Shown here one piece after another: positions 7,276 to 13,880 of a stretch of DNA of 13,880 bases. Below the pieces are notes generated by a model. The model did no database searches. It saw only the letters and a program-made list of their open reading frames with translations, and had not been told where the DNA came from. This DNA comes from Pseudomonadota bacterium (lineage in GTDB: Bacteria > Pseudomonadota > Gammaproteobacteria > Xanthomonadales > Xanthomonadaceae): the NCBI GenBank assembly GCA_023399815.1, contig JAEWOJ010000164.1:1-13880 (forward strand), in the 5' to 3' direction. Both the position numbers and the translations under genes were made by a program. How positions within the stretch are numbered: position 1 is the first letter of the stretch; every line of letters begins with the position of its first letter.

Positions 7276-9885
7276 TCAGGGCGCATCGTCGATCACGTCC
7301 TCGCGCGGCAGGGCGCGGTGGTTGTAGTGGCTGGCCATGCTGAAACCGTAGGCGCCGGCGTCGGCGATCAGCATCACGTCGTCCGGCACGGTCGTGGACG
7401 GCAGCTTCACCCGCTGCGCGAACACATCGCTGGATTCGCAGATCGGCCCGACCACGCTGAAATCGACGTCGCGCGCGTCGTCCAGCCGCGACAGGTTGGC
7501 GATGTCGTGCCAGGCGTCGTACAGCGCCGGGCGCAGCAGCGCGTTCATGCCGGCATCCAGGCCGATGCGGCGCACGCCGTCCTTCTCCACCACCTGGGTG
7601 GCGTGGGCCAGCAGCACGCCGGCCTCGGCGACCAGGAAGCGGCCCGGCTCGACCGCCAGCTGGAACGCCGGGTGCACCGCCTTGATCTCGGCCAGGCCAG
7701 CGGCCCAGGCGTCGAGGTCGAACGGCTCGTCGTCGTCGCTGTACGGCACCGGCAGGCCGCCGCCGATGTCGAGGATCTCCACGCTGCCGATGCGGCGCGC
7801 GAAGCCGGCCAGCTCGTCGACCATCTGCTGCCAGTGGCCGCTGTTCTCCACGCCGCTGCCCAGGTGCGCGTGGATGCCGGTGATGCGCACGCCAATGCCG
7901 CGCGCCGCGTCGAGGAATTCGTCCACGCGCTGCGCCGACAGGCCGAACTTGGCCTCCTTGCCGCCGGTGTTGACCTTCCTGTGATGGCCGTCACCGTGGC
8001 CCAGGTCGATGCGCAGCCACAGCGCGCGGTCGCGGAATACCTCCGGCCAGCGCCGCAGCAGTTCGACGTTGTCGACGGTGACGTTGACGCCGCGCGCCAG
8101 CGCCGCCGCGTACTCGCCGACCGGCGCGAAGCTGGGGGTGAACAGCACGCGCGAAGACGACAGTTCCGGCAGCGCGGCGAACACGTGCTCGACCTCACCC
8201 AGCGACACGCATTCCAGGCCGAAGCCCTCCTCCACCAGCGCGCGCAGGATGGCCGGGTGCGGGTTGGCCTTGATCGCGTAGTAGCGGCGGTCCAGCGCCG
8301 CCACCGCCTTCAGCTGGCGCGCGCGCTCGCGCACCGTCGGCAGGTGGTAGACGTAGCGCGGCGTGCCCTGCGCGGCCAGCGCCAGCAGCTGCCGGCGCTG
8401 CTGCGGCGCGCGCCACCACGGCGTCGCGCGCGGGCGCACGCGGCCGATGATCTCGCGCCAGCGCGGGCCGAACACCTGTTCCTCGTAGACCGGCATGGCG
8501 CCGCTGTCGATCAGTTCGTCGTGCAGGATCGGCAGCAGGCCGTCGGCGTCGGCCTCGTCGATCACGAAGGTCAGGTTCAGGTCGTTGGACGACTGCGAGA
8601 TCATGTGCACGCGCTCCTTGCCGAACGTGGCCCACACGTCCGAGAGCTTGTACAGCAGCGAGCGCATGCCGCGCCCGACCAGGGTGATGGCCGCGCACGG
8701 CACGATCACCTTGACCCGGCAGATTTCCGAAAGATCGGCCGACAGCGCGGCCAGCACGTCGGTGCTGACCAGGTTCTCGGACGGATCGAGCGAGACGGTG
8801 ACGTTGGTCTCGGCCGAACCGATCAGGTCCACCGACAGGCCGTGCTTCTTGAACAACGCGAACACGTCGGCGAGGAAGCCGACCTGCTGCCACATGCCGA
8901 TGCCTTCCATCGACACCAGCACGATGCCGTTGCGGCGGCTGATCGCCTTGACCCCGGGCACCGGCTCGGCGCTGCCGTCGATGCTGGTGCCGGGCATGTG
9001 CGGGCGCTCGGTGTCGAGGATCGCCATCGGCACGCCGGCGTCGCGGCACGGCTTGATCGAGCGCGGGTGCAGCACCTTGGCGCCGGTGGTGGCGATTTCC
9101 TGCGCCTCGTAATAGTCCAGCCGGGTGAGCAGGCGCGCGTCGGGCACGTCCTTCGGGTTGGCGCTGAACATGCCCGGCACGTCGGTCCAGATTTCCACGC
9201 GGCTGGCGCGCAGCAGCGCGCCGAAATACGCGGCCGAGGTATCCGAGCCGCCGCGGCCGAGGATCGCCGTGCCGCCGTCGCCGTGGCGGGCGATGAAGCC
9301 CTGGGTGATCAGCATGTGCGTGGGCTGGGCGTCGAAGCGCGGCTTGAAGCCGGCCTCGCCCTGCCATTGGCAGTTCACCGACAGGCGCTGCGACCAGGCG
9401 GTCTGGTTCGGCGCCGGCGGCAGGGCGTCCAGCCAGTCGCGCGCATCCATCCAGCCGAAATCCAGGCCGTTGCCGCGCAGGTAGGCCGCGCCGATGGTGG
9501 AGGACAGCAGTTCGCCCTGGCCCAGCACCTCGGCCTGCCAGTCCAGCGGACGGAAGGCCGCGCGCGGATCGTCCAGCAGCGCCCGCAACGCCGCCAGCCG
9601 CTCGGCCAGCACCTCCTCGTCCAGTTCCAGCTCGGCGAGGAAGGCGTTGTGGCGCGCGACCAGCGCGGCGACGCGCGCGCGGCTGTCGGCGGCGCCATCG
9701 GCGATGGCGGTCAGTTCATTGGTCACTCCCGACAGCGCGGACACCACCACCAGCACCCGGCCGCCGGTCTCGTCCGCACGTTTTTTCGCCAGTTCCCCGA
9801 TCGTGTTCCAACGATGACGACGCGACACCGAGGTGCCACCGAACTTGAGGACGATCCAGCGATCGACGAGGGGGGAAACGGACAT
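7276..9885 (-). CDS. lysC-lysA: Bifunctional aspartate kinase / diaminopimelate decarboxylase
   Basis: This 869-residue fusion carries the first and last enzymes of the DAP route to lysine. The aspartate kinase half (about 1-470) has KFGGTSV (14-20), GRGGSDTSA (210-218) and a regulatory ACT region (about 320-465), the usual site of lysine feedback. The decarboxylase half (about 500-869) is a fold-III PLP enzyme: K539 in YYAIKANPHP should hold PLP, with HLGSG (674-678), GGGLPVPY (708-715), EPGRF (746-750) and C816 in CESSD, where most LysA proteins read CESGD. It makes lysine from meso-DAP in the cytoplasm. The fusion is typical of Xanthomonadaceae. The ATG at 9885 is the only one near the kinase motif, and no strong ribosome site precedes it. 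A TATAGA -10 lies upstream. murL and murD2 follow on the same strand, so the block links DAP use with peptidoglycan precursor synthesis. Confidence 0.96.
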   Translation of the reverse strand: MSVSPLVDRWIVLKFGGTSVSRRHRWNTIGELAKKRADETGGRVLVVVSALSGVTNELTAIADGAADSRARVAALVARHNAFLAELELDEEVLAERLAALRALLDDPRAAFRPLDWQAEVLGQGELLSSTIGAAYLRGNGLDFGWMDARDWLDALPPAPNQTAWSQRLSVNCQWQGEAGFKPRFDAQPTHMLITQGFIARHGDGGTAILGRGGSDTSAAYFGALLRASRVEIWTDVPGMFSANPKDVPDARLLTRLDYYEAQEIATTGAKVLHPRSIKPCRDAGVPMAILDTERPHMPGTSIDGSAEPVPGVKAISRRNGIVLVSMEGIGMWQQVGFLADVFALFKKHGLSVDLIGSAETNVTVSLDPSENLVSTDVLAALSADLSEICRVKVIVPCAAITLVGRGMRSLLYKLSDVWATFGKERVHMISQSSNDLNLTFVIDEADADGLLPILHDELIDSGAMPVYEEQVFGPRWREIIGRVRPRATPWWRAPQQRRQLLALAAQGTPRYVYHLPTVRERARQLKAVAALDRRYYAIKANPHPAILRALVEEGFGLECVSLGEVEHVFAALPELSSSRVLFTPSFAPVGEYAAALARGVNVTVDNVELLRRWPEVFRDRALWLRIDLGHGDGHHRKVNTGGKEAKFGLSAQRVDEFLDAARGIGVRITGIHAHLGSGVENSGHWQQMVDELAGFARRIGSVEILDIGGGLPVPYSDDDEPFDLDAWAAGLAEIKAVHPAFQLAVEPGRFLVAEAGVLLAHATQVVEKDGVRRIGLDAGMNALLRPALYDAWHDIANLSRLDDARDVDFSVVGPICESSDVFAQRVKLPSTTVPDDVMLIADAGAYGFSMASHYNHRALPREDVIDDAP

Positions 9886-9940
9886 TGGCGTGGGGGTTCA
9901 CGAGGGGAGAAAGACCCGACGGGCGGGCGGAACCGCCGAT

Positions 9941-9946
9941 TCTATA
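9941..9946 (-). promoter_or_regulatory. -10 element of the lysC-lysA promoter
   Basis: On the minus strand, CTATAGAATC contains a near-consensus -10 (TATAGA), about 55 bases before the lysC-lysA start codon and giving a leader of roughly 50 bases. It resembles the TATAAT-plus-C pattern before ispB. No consensus -35 is seen at 17-base spacing. I see no lysine riboswitch: the leader is far too short. Confidence 0.5.
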
Positions 9947-10011
9947 GCCATGCCCTCCCCCGCGGCGGCGCGGATCGCGGGCGACGGCATTGCACCGCCG
10001 GCACCTTCGCT

Positions 10012-10034
10012 CCCGGAAACGCGGCGCTTCCGGG
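10012..10034. repeat. 7-bp inverted repeat between lysC-lysA and phzF1
   Basis: CCCGGAA (10012-10018) and TTCCGGG (10028-10034) are perfect inverted repeats separated by nine bases. They lie upstream of the phzF1 -10 candidate and well upstream of lysC-lysA, so they could be a regulator site for either gene or chance in GC-rich DNA. Nothing else in 9886-10066 is recognised beyond the lysC-lysA -10. Confidence 0.25.
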
Positions 10035-10066
10035 CGCCCACGCTCGCGATGAGATCGCACTGGGCC

Positions 10067-10072
10067 TATGCT
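10067..10072 (+). promoter_or_regulatory. Possible -10 element of phzF1
   Basis: TATGCT lies 26 bases before the chosen phzF1 start, the same spacing as the ispB TATAAT to its start. The ATG within it (10068) is open upstream of phzF1, but the paralogue's aligned start argues that it is promoter, not coding. There is no clear -35. Confidence 0.3.
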
Positions 10073-10097
10073 GGCCCGCCCCGTTTCTCCCGCCGCC

Positions 10098-10958
10098 ATG
10101 ACCGCACGCCGTTTTCTGCAACTGGACGTCTTCGCCGCCCGCCCCGGCGCCGGCAACCCACTGGCCGTCGTGACCGATGCCGACGGTCTGGACGATGCCG
10201 CCATGCAGGCCATCGCCGCCTGGCTGAACCTGTCCGAGACCGTGTTCTTCCTCGCGCCCGACGCGGGCGCGGACTACCGCATCCGCATCTTCACCCCGAA
10301 GATGGAACTGCCCTTCGCCGGCCACCCCAGCGTCGGCGCGGCCGGGGCCGCGGGGGGACTGGGGCTGGCCACGCCCGACGCCGAGGGCCGGCTGGTCCAG
10401 CAGTGCGCCGCCGGCCTGCTGCCGGTGCGCGTGCAGGGCGGCGGCCGTTTCCGCCTGCTGCACGTGCGCAGCCCGCAGGCCGTGCGCCGCGACATCGCCG
10501 TACCGGAACTGCCGCCGGGCCTCGCCGCGCTGGCGCATCCGGCCTCGGAACCGGCGCTGTGGAACAACGGCCCGGACTGGTGGCTGCTGGAAGCGGGCGA
10601 TGAAACCGCGCTGCGCCGCTACACGCCGGAACTGGCCGCCATCGCCGCCCTGCCAGGCAACGGCAAGCTCGCCGTGTTCGCCCACGCCGCGCGGCCCGAT
10701 GTCGGCTACCAGTACGCGGTGCGCGCCTTCGCCCCGGGCGTGGGCATCGACGAGGACCCGGTGACCGGCAGCGCCAACGCGCTGGTCGCCGCCCACCTGC
10801 TGGCGCAGGGCCGGCTCGCGCCGGGACAGCAGTACCGCGCCAGCCAGGGCCGCGAGCGCGGCCGCAACGGCGAGGTCCACGTGCAGGTGGACGCCGAGGG
10901 CCAGGCCTGGATCGGCGGCGAGGTGCAGCCGGTGATCGACGGTCATATCAACTGGTAG
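10098..10958 (+). CDS. PhzF-family isomerase-like protein, copy 1
   Basis: The 286-residue protein belongs to the PhzF family of two-domain, diaminopimelate-epimerase-like folds. The catalytic glutamate is E47 in LSETVF. PFAGHPSVG (72-80) and DEDPVTGSAN (218-227) are the other family signatures, all intact. No phenazine genes are present, so despite the name it is probably an isomerase or epimerase of unknown substrate. The ATG at 10098 is preferred to 10068 because it aligns exactly with the start of the second copy (MTARRFLQLDVFA against MTTRRFLQLDVFA). No ribosome binding site is obvious. A second paralogue follows 266 bases downstream on the same strand, separated by a hairpin-rich repeat whose first hairpin begins eight bases after this stop codon. 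Confidence 0.88.
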   Translation: MTARRFLQLDVFAARPGAGNPLAVVTDADGLDDAAMQAIAAWLNLSETVFFLAPDAGADYRIRIFTPKMELPFAGHPSVGAAGAAGGLGLATPDAEGRLVQQCAAGLLPVRVQGGGRFRLLHVRSPQAVRRDIAVPELPPGLAALAHPASEPALWNNGPDWWLLEAGDETALRRYTPELAAIAALPGNGKLAVFAHAARPDVGYQYAVRAFAPGVGIDEDPVTGSANALVAAHLLAQGRLAPGQQYRASQGRERGRNGEVHVQVDAEGQAWIGGEVQPVIDGHINW

Positions 10959-10966
10959 TGCTGTTC

Positions 10967-11176
10967 CCTTCTCCCCTCGGGAGAAGGTGCCCCGAAGGGG
11001 CGGATGAGGGTACGGGCGAAGCTACGTGCACCTGAACATCGCGAGGGCTTCGCCCCCCGACCCTCACCCCAACCCCCGCTCCGCGCCCCGGCCCACGCCA
11101 GCGGCGTGGGCGCTCCCAAGACACGCGCACCAATGGTGCGCAAGCCGTGCCTTCTCGCCCCACCGGGAGAGGGGCT
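10967..11176. repeat. Hairpin-rich repeat region between the two phzF genes
   Basis: At least four hairpins with 3-base loops follow one another: CCTTCTCCC/GGGAGAAGG (10967-10975 with 10979-10987), GCCCC/GGGGC (10989-10993 with 10997-11001), GCCCACGCC/GGCGTGGGC (11091-11099 with 11103-11111) and GCGCACC/GGTGCGC (11125-11131 with 11135-11141). ACCCTCACCCCAAC at 11060-11073 is the inverse of the GGGGTGAGGG unit in the murL element. The region ends with GGGAGAGGGG near 11166-11175. It fills most of the 266-base gap, which holds no gene I can support. The first hairpin could end phzF1 transcription, although no T-run follows. Confidence 0.82.
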
Positions 11177-11224
11177 CTCCCACAGCTTCCTCGGCCTGTA
11201 CCAAGTCAGACATACGGAATCCCC

Positions 11225-12100
11225 ATGACCACCCGCCGCTTCCTGCAACTGGACGTCTTCGCCCCACGCCCCGGCACCGGCAACCCGCTGGCCGTGGTGC
11301 TCGACGCCGATGGCCTGGACGATGCCGCCATGCAGGCCATCGCCCGCTGGACCCGCCTGCCGGAAACCACCTTCGTCTTCGCCCCCACCGCGCCGGGCAG
11401 CAGCTACCGCATCCGCATGTTCGCGCCGCAGAAGGAAGTGCCGTTCGCCGGCCATCCCAGCGTCGGCAGCGCGCACGCGGTGCTGGAGTGCGGCCTGGCC
11501 ACGCCGGTCGACGGCCTGCTGGTGCAGGATGGCATCGCCGGCCAGCTGCCGCTGCGCGTGGACGAGGCCGACGGCGTGCGCCGCATCGCCATCCGCACCC
11601 CGCGCGCCTCGGTGGCCGAGATCGTGGACGCCGCGGACGCACGCCTGCATCCGGCCATCGCCGGCTGGGCGCTGGGCGCGCTGCCGCCGGTGCTGATGGA
11701 CGGCGGCCGCCGCTGGTGGCTGGTGGAACTGGCCGACGAAGCCACGCTGCGTGCCATCGCGCCCGACTGGGACGCCATCGCCACGCTGGCCGAGGCCACC
11801 GGCGCGATGGGCGTGTTCGCCTACGCCCGCACCAACCATCAGGCCTACGACCTCGCCGTGCGCGCCTTCGTCGGCAACGGCCGCCGTTTCGAGGACGCCG
11901 CCTCTGGCGCCGCCAACGCGGTGCTCGCCGCGTGGCTGGACGAACGCGACGCCCTGCCCGGCAGCAGCAGGCGCTACACCGCCAGCCAGGGCCGCGAGGT
12001 CGGCCACGACGCGCTGCTGGAACTGCGCATCGATGGAAATGGCGACGTATGGTCCGGCGGGCAGGTGCAGACGGTCATCCGCGGAACCATCGACTGGTAA
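11225..12100 (+). CDS. PhzF-family isomerase-like protein, copy 2 (altered signature)
   Basis: This 291-residue paralogue of the preceding gene keeps the PhzF catalytic glutamate (E47 in LPETTF) and PFAGHPSVG (73-81). The second signature, DEDPVTGSAN in copy 1, reads FEDAASGAAN (222-231) here, so Pro and the VTG segment are lost. Substrate range may have shifted or activity weakened. In the first 50 residues I count 41 identities with copy 1, including LDDAAMQAIA, whereas the remainder is clearly more divergent. It is probably cytoplasmic with an unknown substrate. The ATG at 11225 begins the conserved MTTRRFLQLDVF. Only a weak CGGA precedes it. An upstream in-frame extension to 11147 would read through repeat DNA and is not supported. 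The gene ends before a convergent REP pair facing tsaB. Confidence 0.87.
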   Translation: MTTRRFLQLDVFAPRPGTGNPLAVVLDADGLDDAAMQAIARWTRLPETTFVFAPTAPGSSYRIRMFAPQKEVPFAGHPSVGSAHAVLECGLATPVDGLLVQDGIAGQLPLRVDEADGVRRIAIRTPRASVAEIVDAADARLHPAIAGWALGALPPVLMDGGRRWWLVELADEATLRAIAPDWDAIATLAEATGAMGVFAYARTNHQAYDLAVRAFVGNGRRFEDAASGAANAVLAAWLDERDALPGSSRRYTASQGREVGHDALLELRIDGNGDVWSGGQVQTVIRGTIDW

Positions 12101-12132
12101 GTCGGCCCCCGACCTGCCCGAACTCGACTCCT

Positions 12133-12200
12133 GCAGGAGCGACGCCAGTCGCGACCGAGCCGTACCGGGAAAGCCCGGTCGCGACTGGCGTCGCTCCTAC
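12133..12200. repeat. GTAG-type REP pair (BIME), second copy
   Basis: The two 25-base arms, 12133-12157 and 12176-12200, are inverted copies with one mismatch (GCAG for GTAG in the left head). Each arm carries the same GCGAC-GCCA-GTCGC hairpin as the element at 3203-3270, and the centre shares CCGGGAAAGCCC. Both elements span 68 bases. It lies in the convergent gap between phzF copy 2 and tsaB, and may serve as a transcription end for both. Confidence 0.9.
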
Positions 12201-12234
12201 GAGAATTTCGTCGGCGCGAATGGCGTATTCCCGC

Positions 12235-12939
12235 TCAGCGGGAGGCGCGCAGCGCCTGCTGTTCGACCAGCGTGAGCGCGACGTTGTCGCGCAGGTAGGC
12301 CGGCTGCACCTGTTCCGGGGCGATGCCTTCGCCGCGGGCGAAGGCCGGCATGGCGATCCTCAGCACGTCCGAGGCGCGCGGCAGCGCCTGCGCGTCGAGC
12401 GAGGACAGGCGCGGCCGCAGGCGGTCGGCGAGCAGGCCTTCGGCGGCGGCGAAGCCGGTGCCGACGCCGGCCCAGCGGCTGCCGTCGTCGGGCAGTTGCA
12501 GCGCATCCGGGGCGATCACCACTTCCGGCCCCTGCGTGTCCCACAGGCCCTCGCCCGTGCGCACGCAGCGCGCGGCGTAGACCTCGCCCATGCGCGCATC
12601 GATGCTGGCCAGCACGTGCGTGGCCTCCTCCGGCGCCTGCATCGCCAGTACCTGCAGGGTGGACACCGGCAGCAGCGGCCGGTCCAGCGCCAGTGCGATG
12701 CCCTGGGCGATGGCGATGGCCAGGCGTACGCCGGTGAAGGCACCGGGGCCGCGGCTGAGGGCGATGGCGTCCAGCTGCGCGCGGGCGATGCCGGCCTCGG
12801 CCAGCAGTTGTCCGGCCCATGGCAGCGCCAGTTCGGCGTGGCGGCGCGGCGCGACCTCGAAGCGTTCCAGCACCTGCCCATCGACATGCAGGGCGACGGA
12901 GCAGGCTTCGGTGGCGGTTTCGAGGGCGAGCAGTTTCAT
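12235..12939 (-). CDS. tsaB: tRNA threonylcarbamoyladenosine biosynthesis protein TsaB
   Basis: The 234-residue protein is TsaB (YeaZ), the ASKHA-fold partner of TsaD that helps attach threonylcarbamoyl to A37 of tRNAs reading ANN codons. It acts in the cytoplasm with TsaC, TsaD and TsaE. It begins with LLALETATEACSVAL, the family's N-terminal nucleotide-fold signature, then has LSRGPGAFTGVRLA (61-74), SIDARMGEVYAA (112-123) and YLR near the C-terminus (215-217). Length is normal. TsaB lacks the metal-binding histidines of TsaD, as expected. I chose the ATG at 12939 because the family motif begins there. An open frame continues upstream, but it reads through the repeat and antisense of the helicase frame. 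The DinG-like gene lies upstream on the same strand, separated by a 218-base repeat-filled gap. No strong ribosome site is visible. Confidence 0.95.
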   Translation of the reverse strand: MKLLALETATEACSVALHVDGQVLERFEVAPRRHAELALPWAGQLLAEAGIARAQLDAIALSRGPGAFTGVRLAIAIAQGIALALDRPLLPVSTLQVLAMQAPEEATHVLASIDARMGEVYAARCVRTGEGLWDTQGPEVVIAPDALQLPDDGSRWAGVGTGFAAAEGLLADRLRPRLSSLDAQALPRASDVLRIAMPAFARGEGIAPEQVQPAYLRDNVALTLVEQQALRASR

Positions 12940-13024
12940 GGGGGAAAAGCCGGGAAAACAGGACGCAAGGGTAGCACTGCCATCCTTCCCTTCCGCATGG
13001 CCCGCGGTGCATGGAGCCATCGCC

Positions 13025-13138
13025 CCCTCCCTTTGGCCGCAGGCCAAGGGGAGGGTTGGGGAAGGGTGCTTTTGATCTGCGCGAAAGCCCGGAACCCCTC
13101 CCCGGCCCTCCCCTTCGCACTGCGTGCGAAAGGGAGGG
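13025..13138. repeat. Two-hairpin palindromic repeat between the helicase and tsaB
   Basis: Two long hairpins with 3-base loops flank an inverted core. The first is CCCTCCCTTTGGCC with GGCCAAGGGGAGGG (13025-13038 with 13042-13055, one G-T pair). The second pairs 13106-13120 with 13124-13138, with one mismatch. Between them, GGGGAGGGTTGGGGAAGGG (from 13048) recurs inverted near 13094-13113 with three differences. This is the plan of the element inside murL with different hairpin tips. It follows the helicase stop and may act as its transcription end. The 218-base gap 12940-13157 holds no supported gene. Confidence 0.85.
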
Positions 13139-13157
13139 GGCGGTGGGCTGCGCTGCG

Positions 13158-13880
13158 TCAGCCGGCAGCGAAAAACGCCTGCACGTCCGCCAATTCGCGA
13201 GTGCGGCGGAACGGCGGCAGCGAGTCGAGGAACACGCGCCCGTAGCCGCGGCTGAGCAGGCGCGGGTCGCACAGCACCAGCACGCCGCGGTCGGTCTCGC
13301 TGCGGATCAGCCGGCCGACGCCCTGCTTGAGCGCGATCACCGCCTGCGGCAGCTGTTCGTCGCGGAACGGGTTGCCGCCCTCGCGGCGGATCGCGTCCAG
13401 CCGCGCCTCGTACACCGGGTCGTCCGGCGCGGCGAACGGCAGCTTGTCGATCACCACCACGCTCAGCGCATCGCCGGCCACGTCCACGCCTTCGCGGAAG
13501 CTGGCCGAGCCGAGCAGCACACCGTTGCCCGATTCGCGGAAACGCTGCAGCAGGCTGGCGCGCGGCGCCTCGCCCTGCACGAACAGCGGCCACGGCCCGC
13601 CGCGCAGCGCATCGGCGGCCTCGCGCAGCGCGCGGTGCGAGGCGAACAGCAGGAAGGCACGCCCGCCCGACGCTTCCAGCACCGGGCGCACGGCCCGGGT
13701 GATGGCCTCGGTGTAACTGCGCGACGAGGGTTCCGGCAGACCGGGCGGCAGGTAGCACAGCGCCTGGCTGGCCCAGTCGAAGGGGCTGGGCACCAGCAAT
13801 GTCCGCGGCTCGTACAGGCCCAGCCGGTGCGAAAGGTGGTGGAATCGCCCCTCGACCGCCAGCGTCGCCGAGGTGAACAC
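13158..13880 (-). CDS. DinG/YoaA-type ATP-dependent DNA helicase, C-terminal part
   Basis: These 240 residues are the C-terminal part of an XPD-like superfamily 2 DNA helicase of the DinG/YoaA group. The 5' end lies beyond the window, so the GTG at the edge is not the true start. FTSATL at the edge is helicase motif III. SPFDWASQALCYLP (32-45) is typical of the group, LGSASFREGVDVAG (123-136) is motif V, and QGVGRLIRSETDRG (186-199) is motif VI with its arginine finger. Walker A and B and the iron-sulfur cysteines expected in this group would be in the missing part. It unwinds damaged or replication-associated DNA. The SPFD segment favours YoaA over DinG, but the fragment does not settle this. 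The gene ends 19 bases before the last hairpin of the repeat, and tsaB follows on the same strand. Confidence 0.9.
   Translation of the reverse strand: MFTSATLAVEGRFHHLSHRLGLYEPRTLLVPSPFDWASQALCYLPPGLPEPSSRSYTEAITRAVRPVLEASGGRAFLLFASHRALREAADALRGGPWPLFVQGEAPRASLLQRFRESGNGVLLGSASFREGVDVAGDALSVVVIDKLPFAAPDDPVYEARLDAIRREGGNPFRDEQLPQAVIALKQGVGRLIRSETDRGVLVLCDPRLLSRGYGRVFLDSLPPFRRTRELADVQAFFAAG

Noticed and set aside
9886..9940. Lysine riboswitch before lysC-lysA
   Set aside because: The leader from the -10 is only about 50 bases, too short for the roughly 170-base L box, and none of its stems are seen.
10098..12100. Phenazine biosynthesis locus
   Set aside because: Only PhzF-family genes are present and none of the other phz genes. 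PhzF homologues are widespread outside phenazine producers.
12235..13758. A single 507-residue protein joining upstream sequence to TsaB
   Set aside because: The upstream part reads through the repeat and a wrong frame of the helicase gene. TsaB has its usual N-terminus at 12939.

Overview
The window is a high-GC chromosomal segment of a gammaproteobacterium, almost certainly a member of the Xanthomonadaceae (Xanthomonas/Lysobacter/Luteimonas/Pseudoxanthomonas-like). Three things point there: a fused aspartate kinase/diaminopimelate decarboxylase (lysC-lysA), the MurD2-MurL pair known from Xanthomonas, and intergenic REP elements with a GTAG head. The genus cannot be fixed from the sequence alone. 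I see no rRNA, tRNA, CRISPR array, integrase or insertion sequence. The genes look like ordinary chromosomal genes.

Layout. (1) 135-1748, minus: a GH13 alpha-glucosidase, with a LacI-type palindrome in the divergent gap before ispB. (2) 1937-3195, plus: ispB (long-chain polyprenyl diphosphate synthase for the quinone tail), then a small helix-hairpin-helix protein starting six bases after it. (3) 3191-3313: an inverted pair of GTAG REPs plus fragments at a convergent gene junction. (4) 3328-4125, minus: an exported dienelactone-hydrolase-like protein. (5) 4404-9885, minus: lysC-lysA fusion, murL, murD2, probably one transcript from a promoter near 9941. (6) 10098-12100, plus: two tandem PhzF-family paralogues separated by a hairpin-rich repeat. 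(7) 12133-12200: a second REP pair, again at a convergent junction. (8) 12235-12939, minus: tsaB (tRNA t6A synthesis). (9) 13158-13880, minus: the C-terminal part of a DinG/YoaA-type helicase, cut by the window edge.

How the genes fit together. The central block is a peptidoglycan-precursor module. MurD2 adds L-Glu (not D-Glu) to UDP-MurNAc-L-Ala, and MurL then epimerises that terminal L-Glu to D-Glu, which replaces the classical glutamate racemase (MurI) plus MurD route. The adjacent LysC-LysA fusion carries the first and last steps of the DAP/lysine pathway and so acts on the pool of meso-DAP, the next residue added to the stem peptide. The functions of MurD2 and MurL rest on published work in Xanthomonas; that they are co-regulated with lysC-lysA is my inference from gene order.

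The most unusual sequence-level observation is a palindromic, normally intergenic repeat sitting in frame inside murL, where it encodes about 36 low-complexity residues just before the ATP-binding loop. Relatives of it lie at 10967-11176 and 13025-13138.
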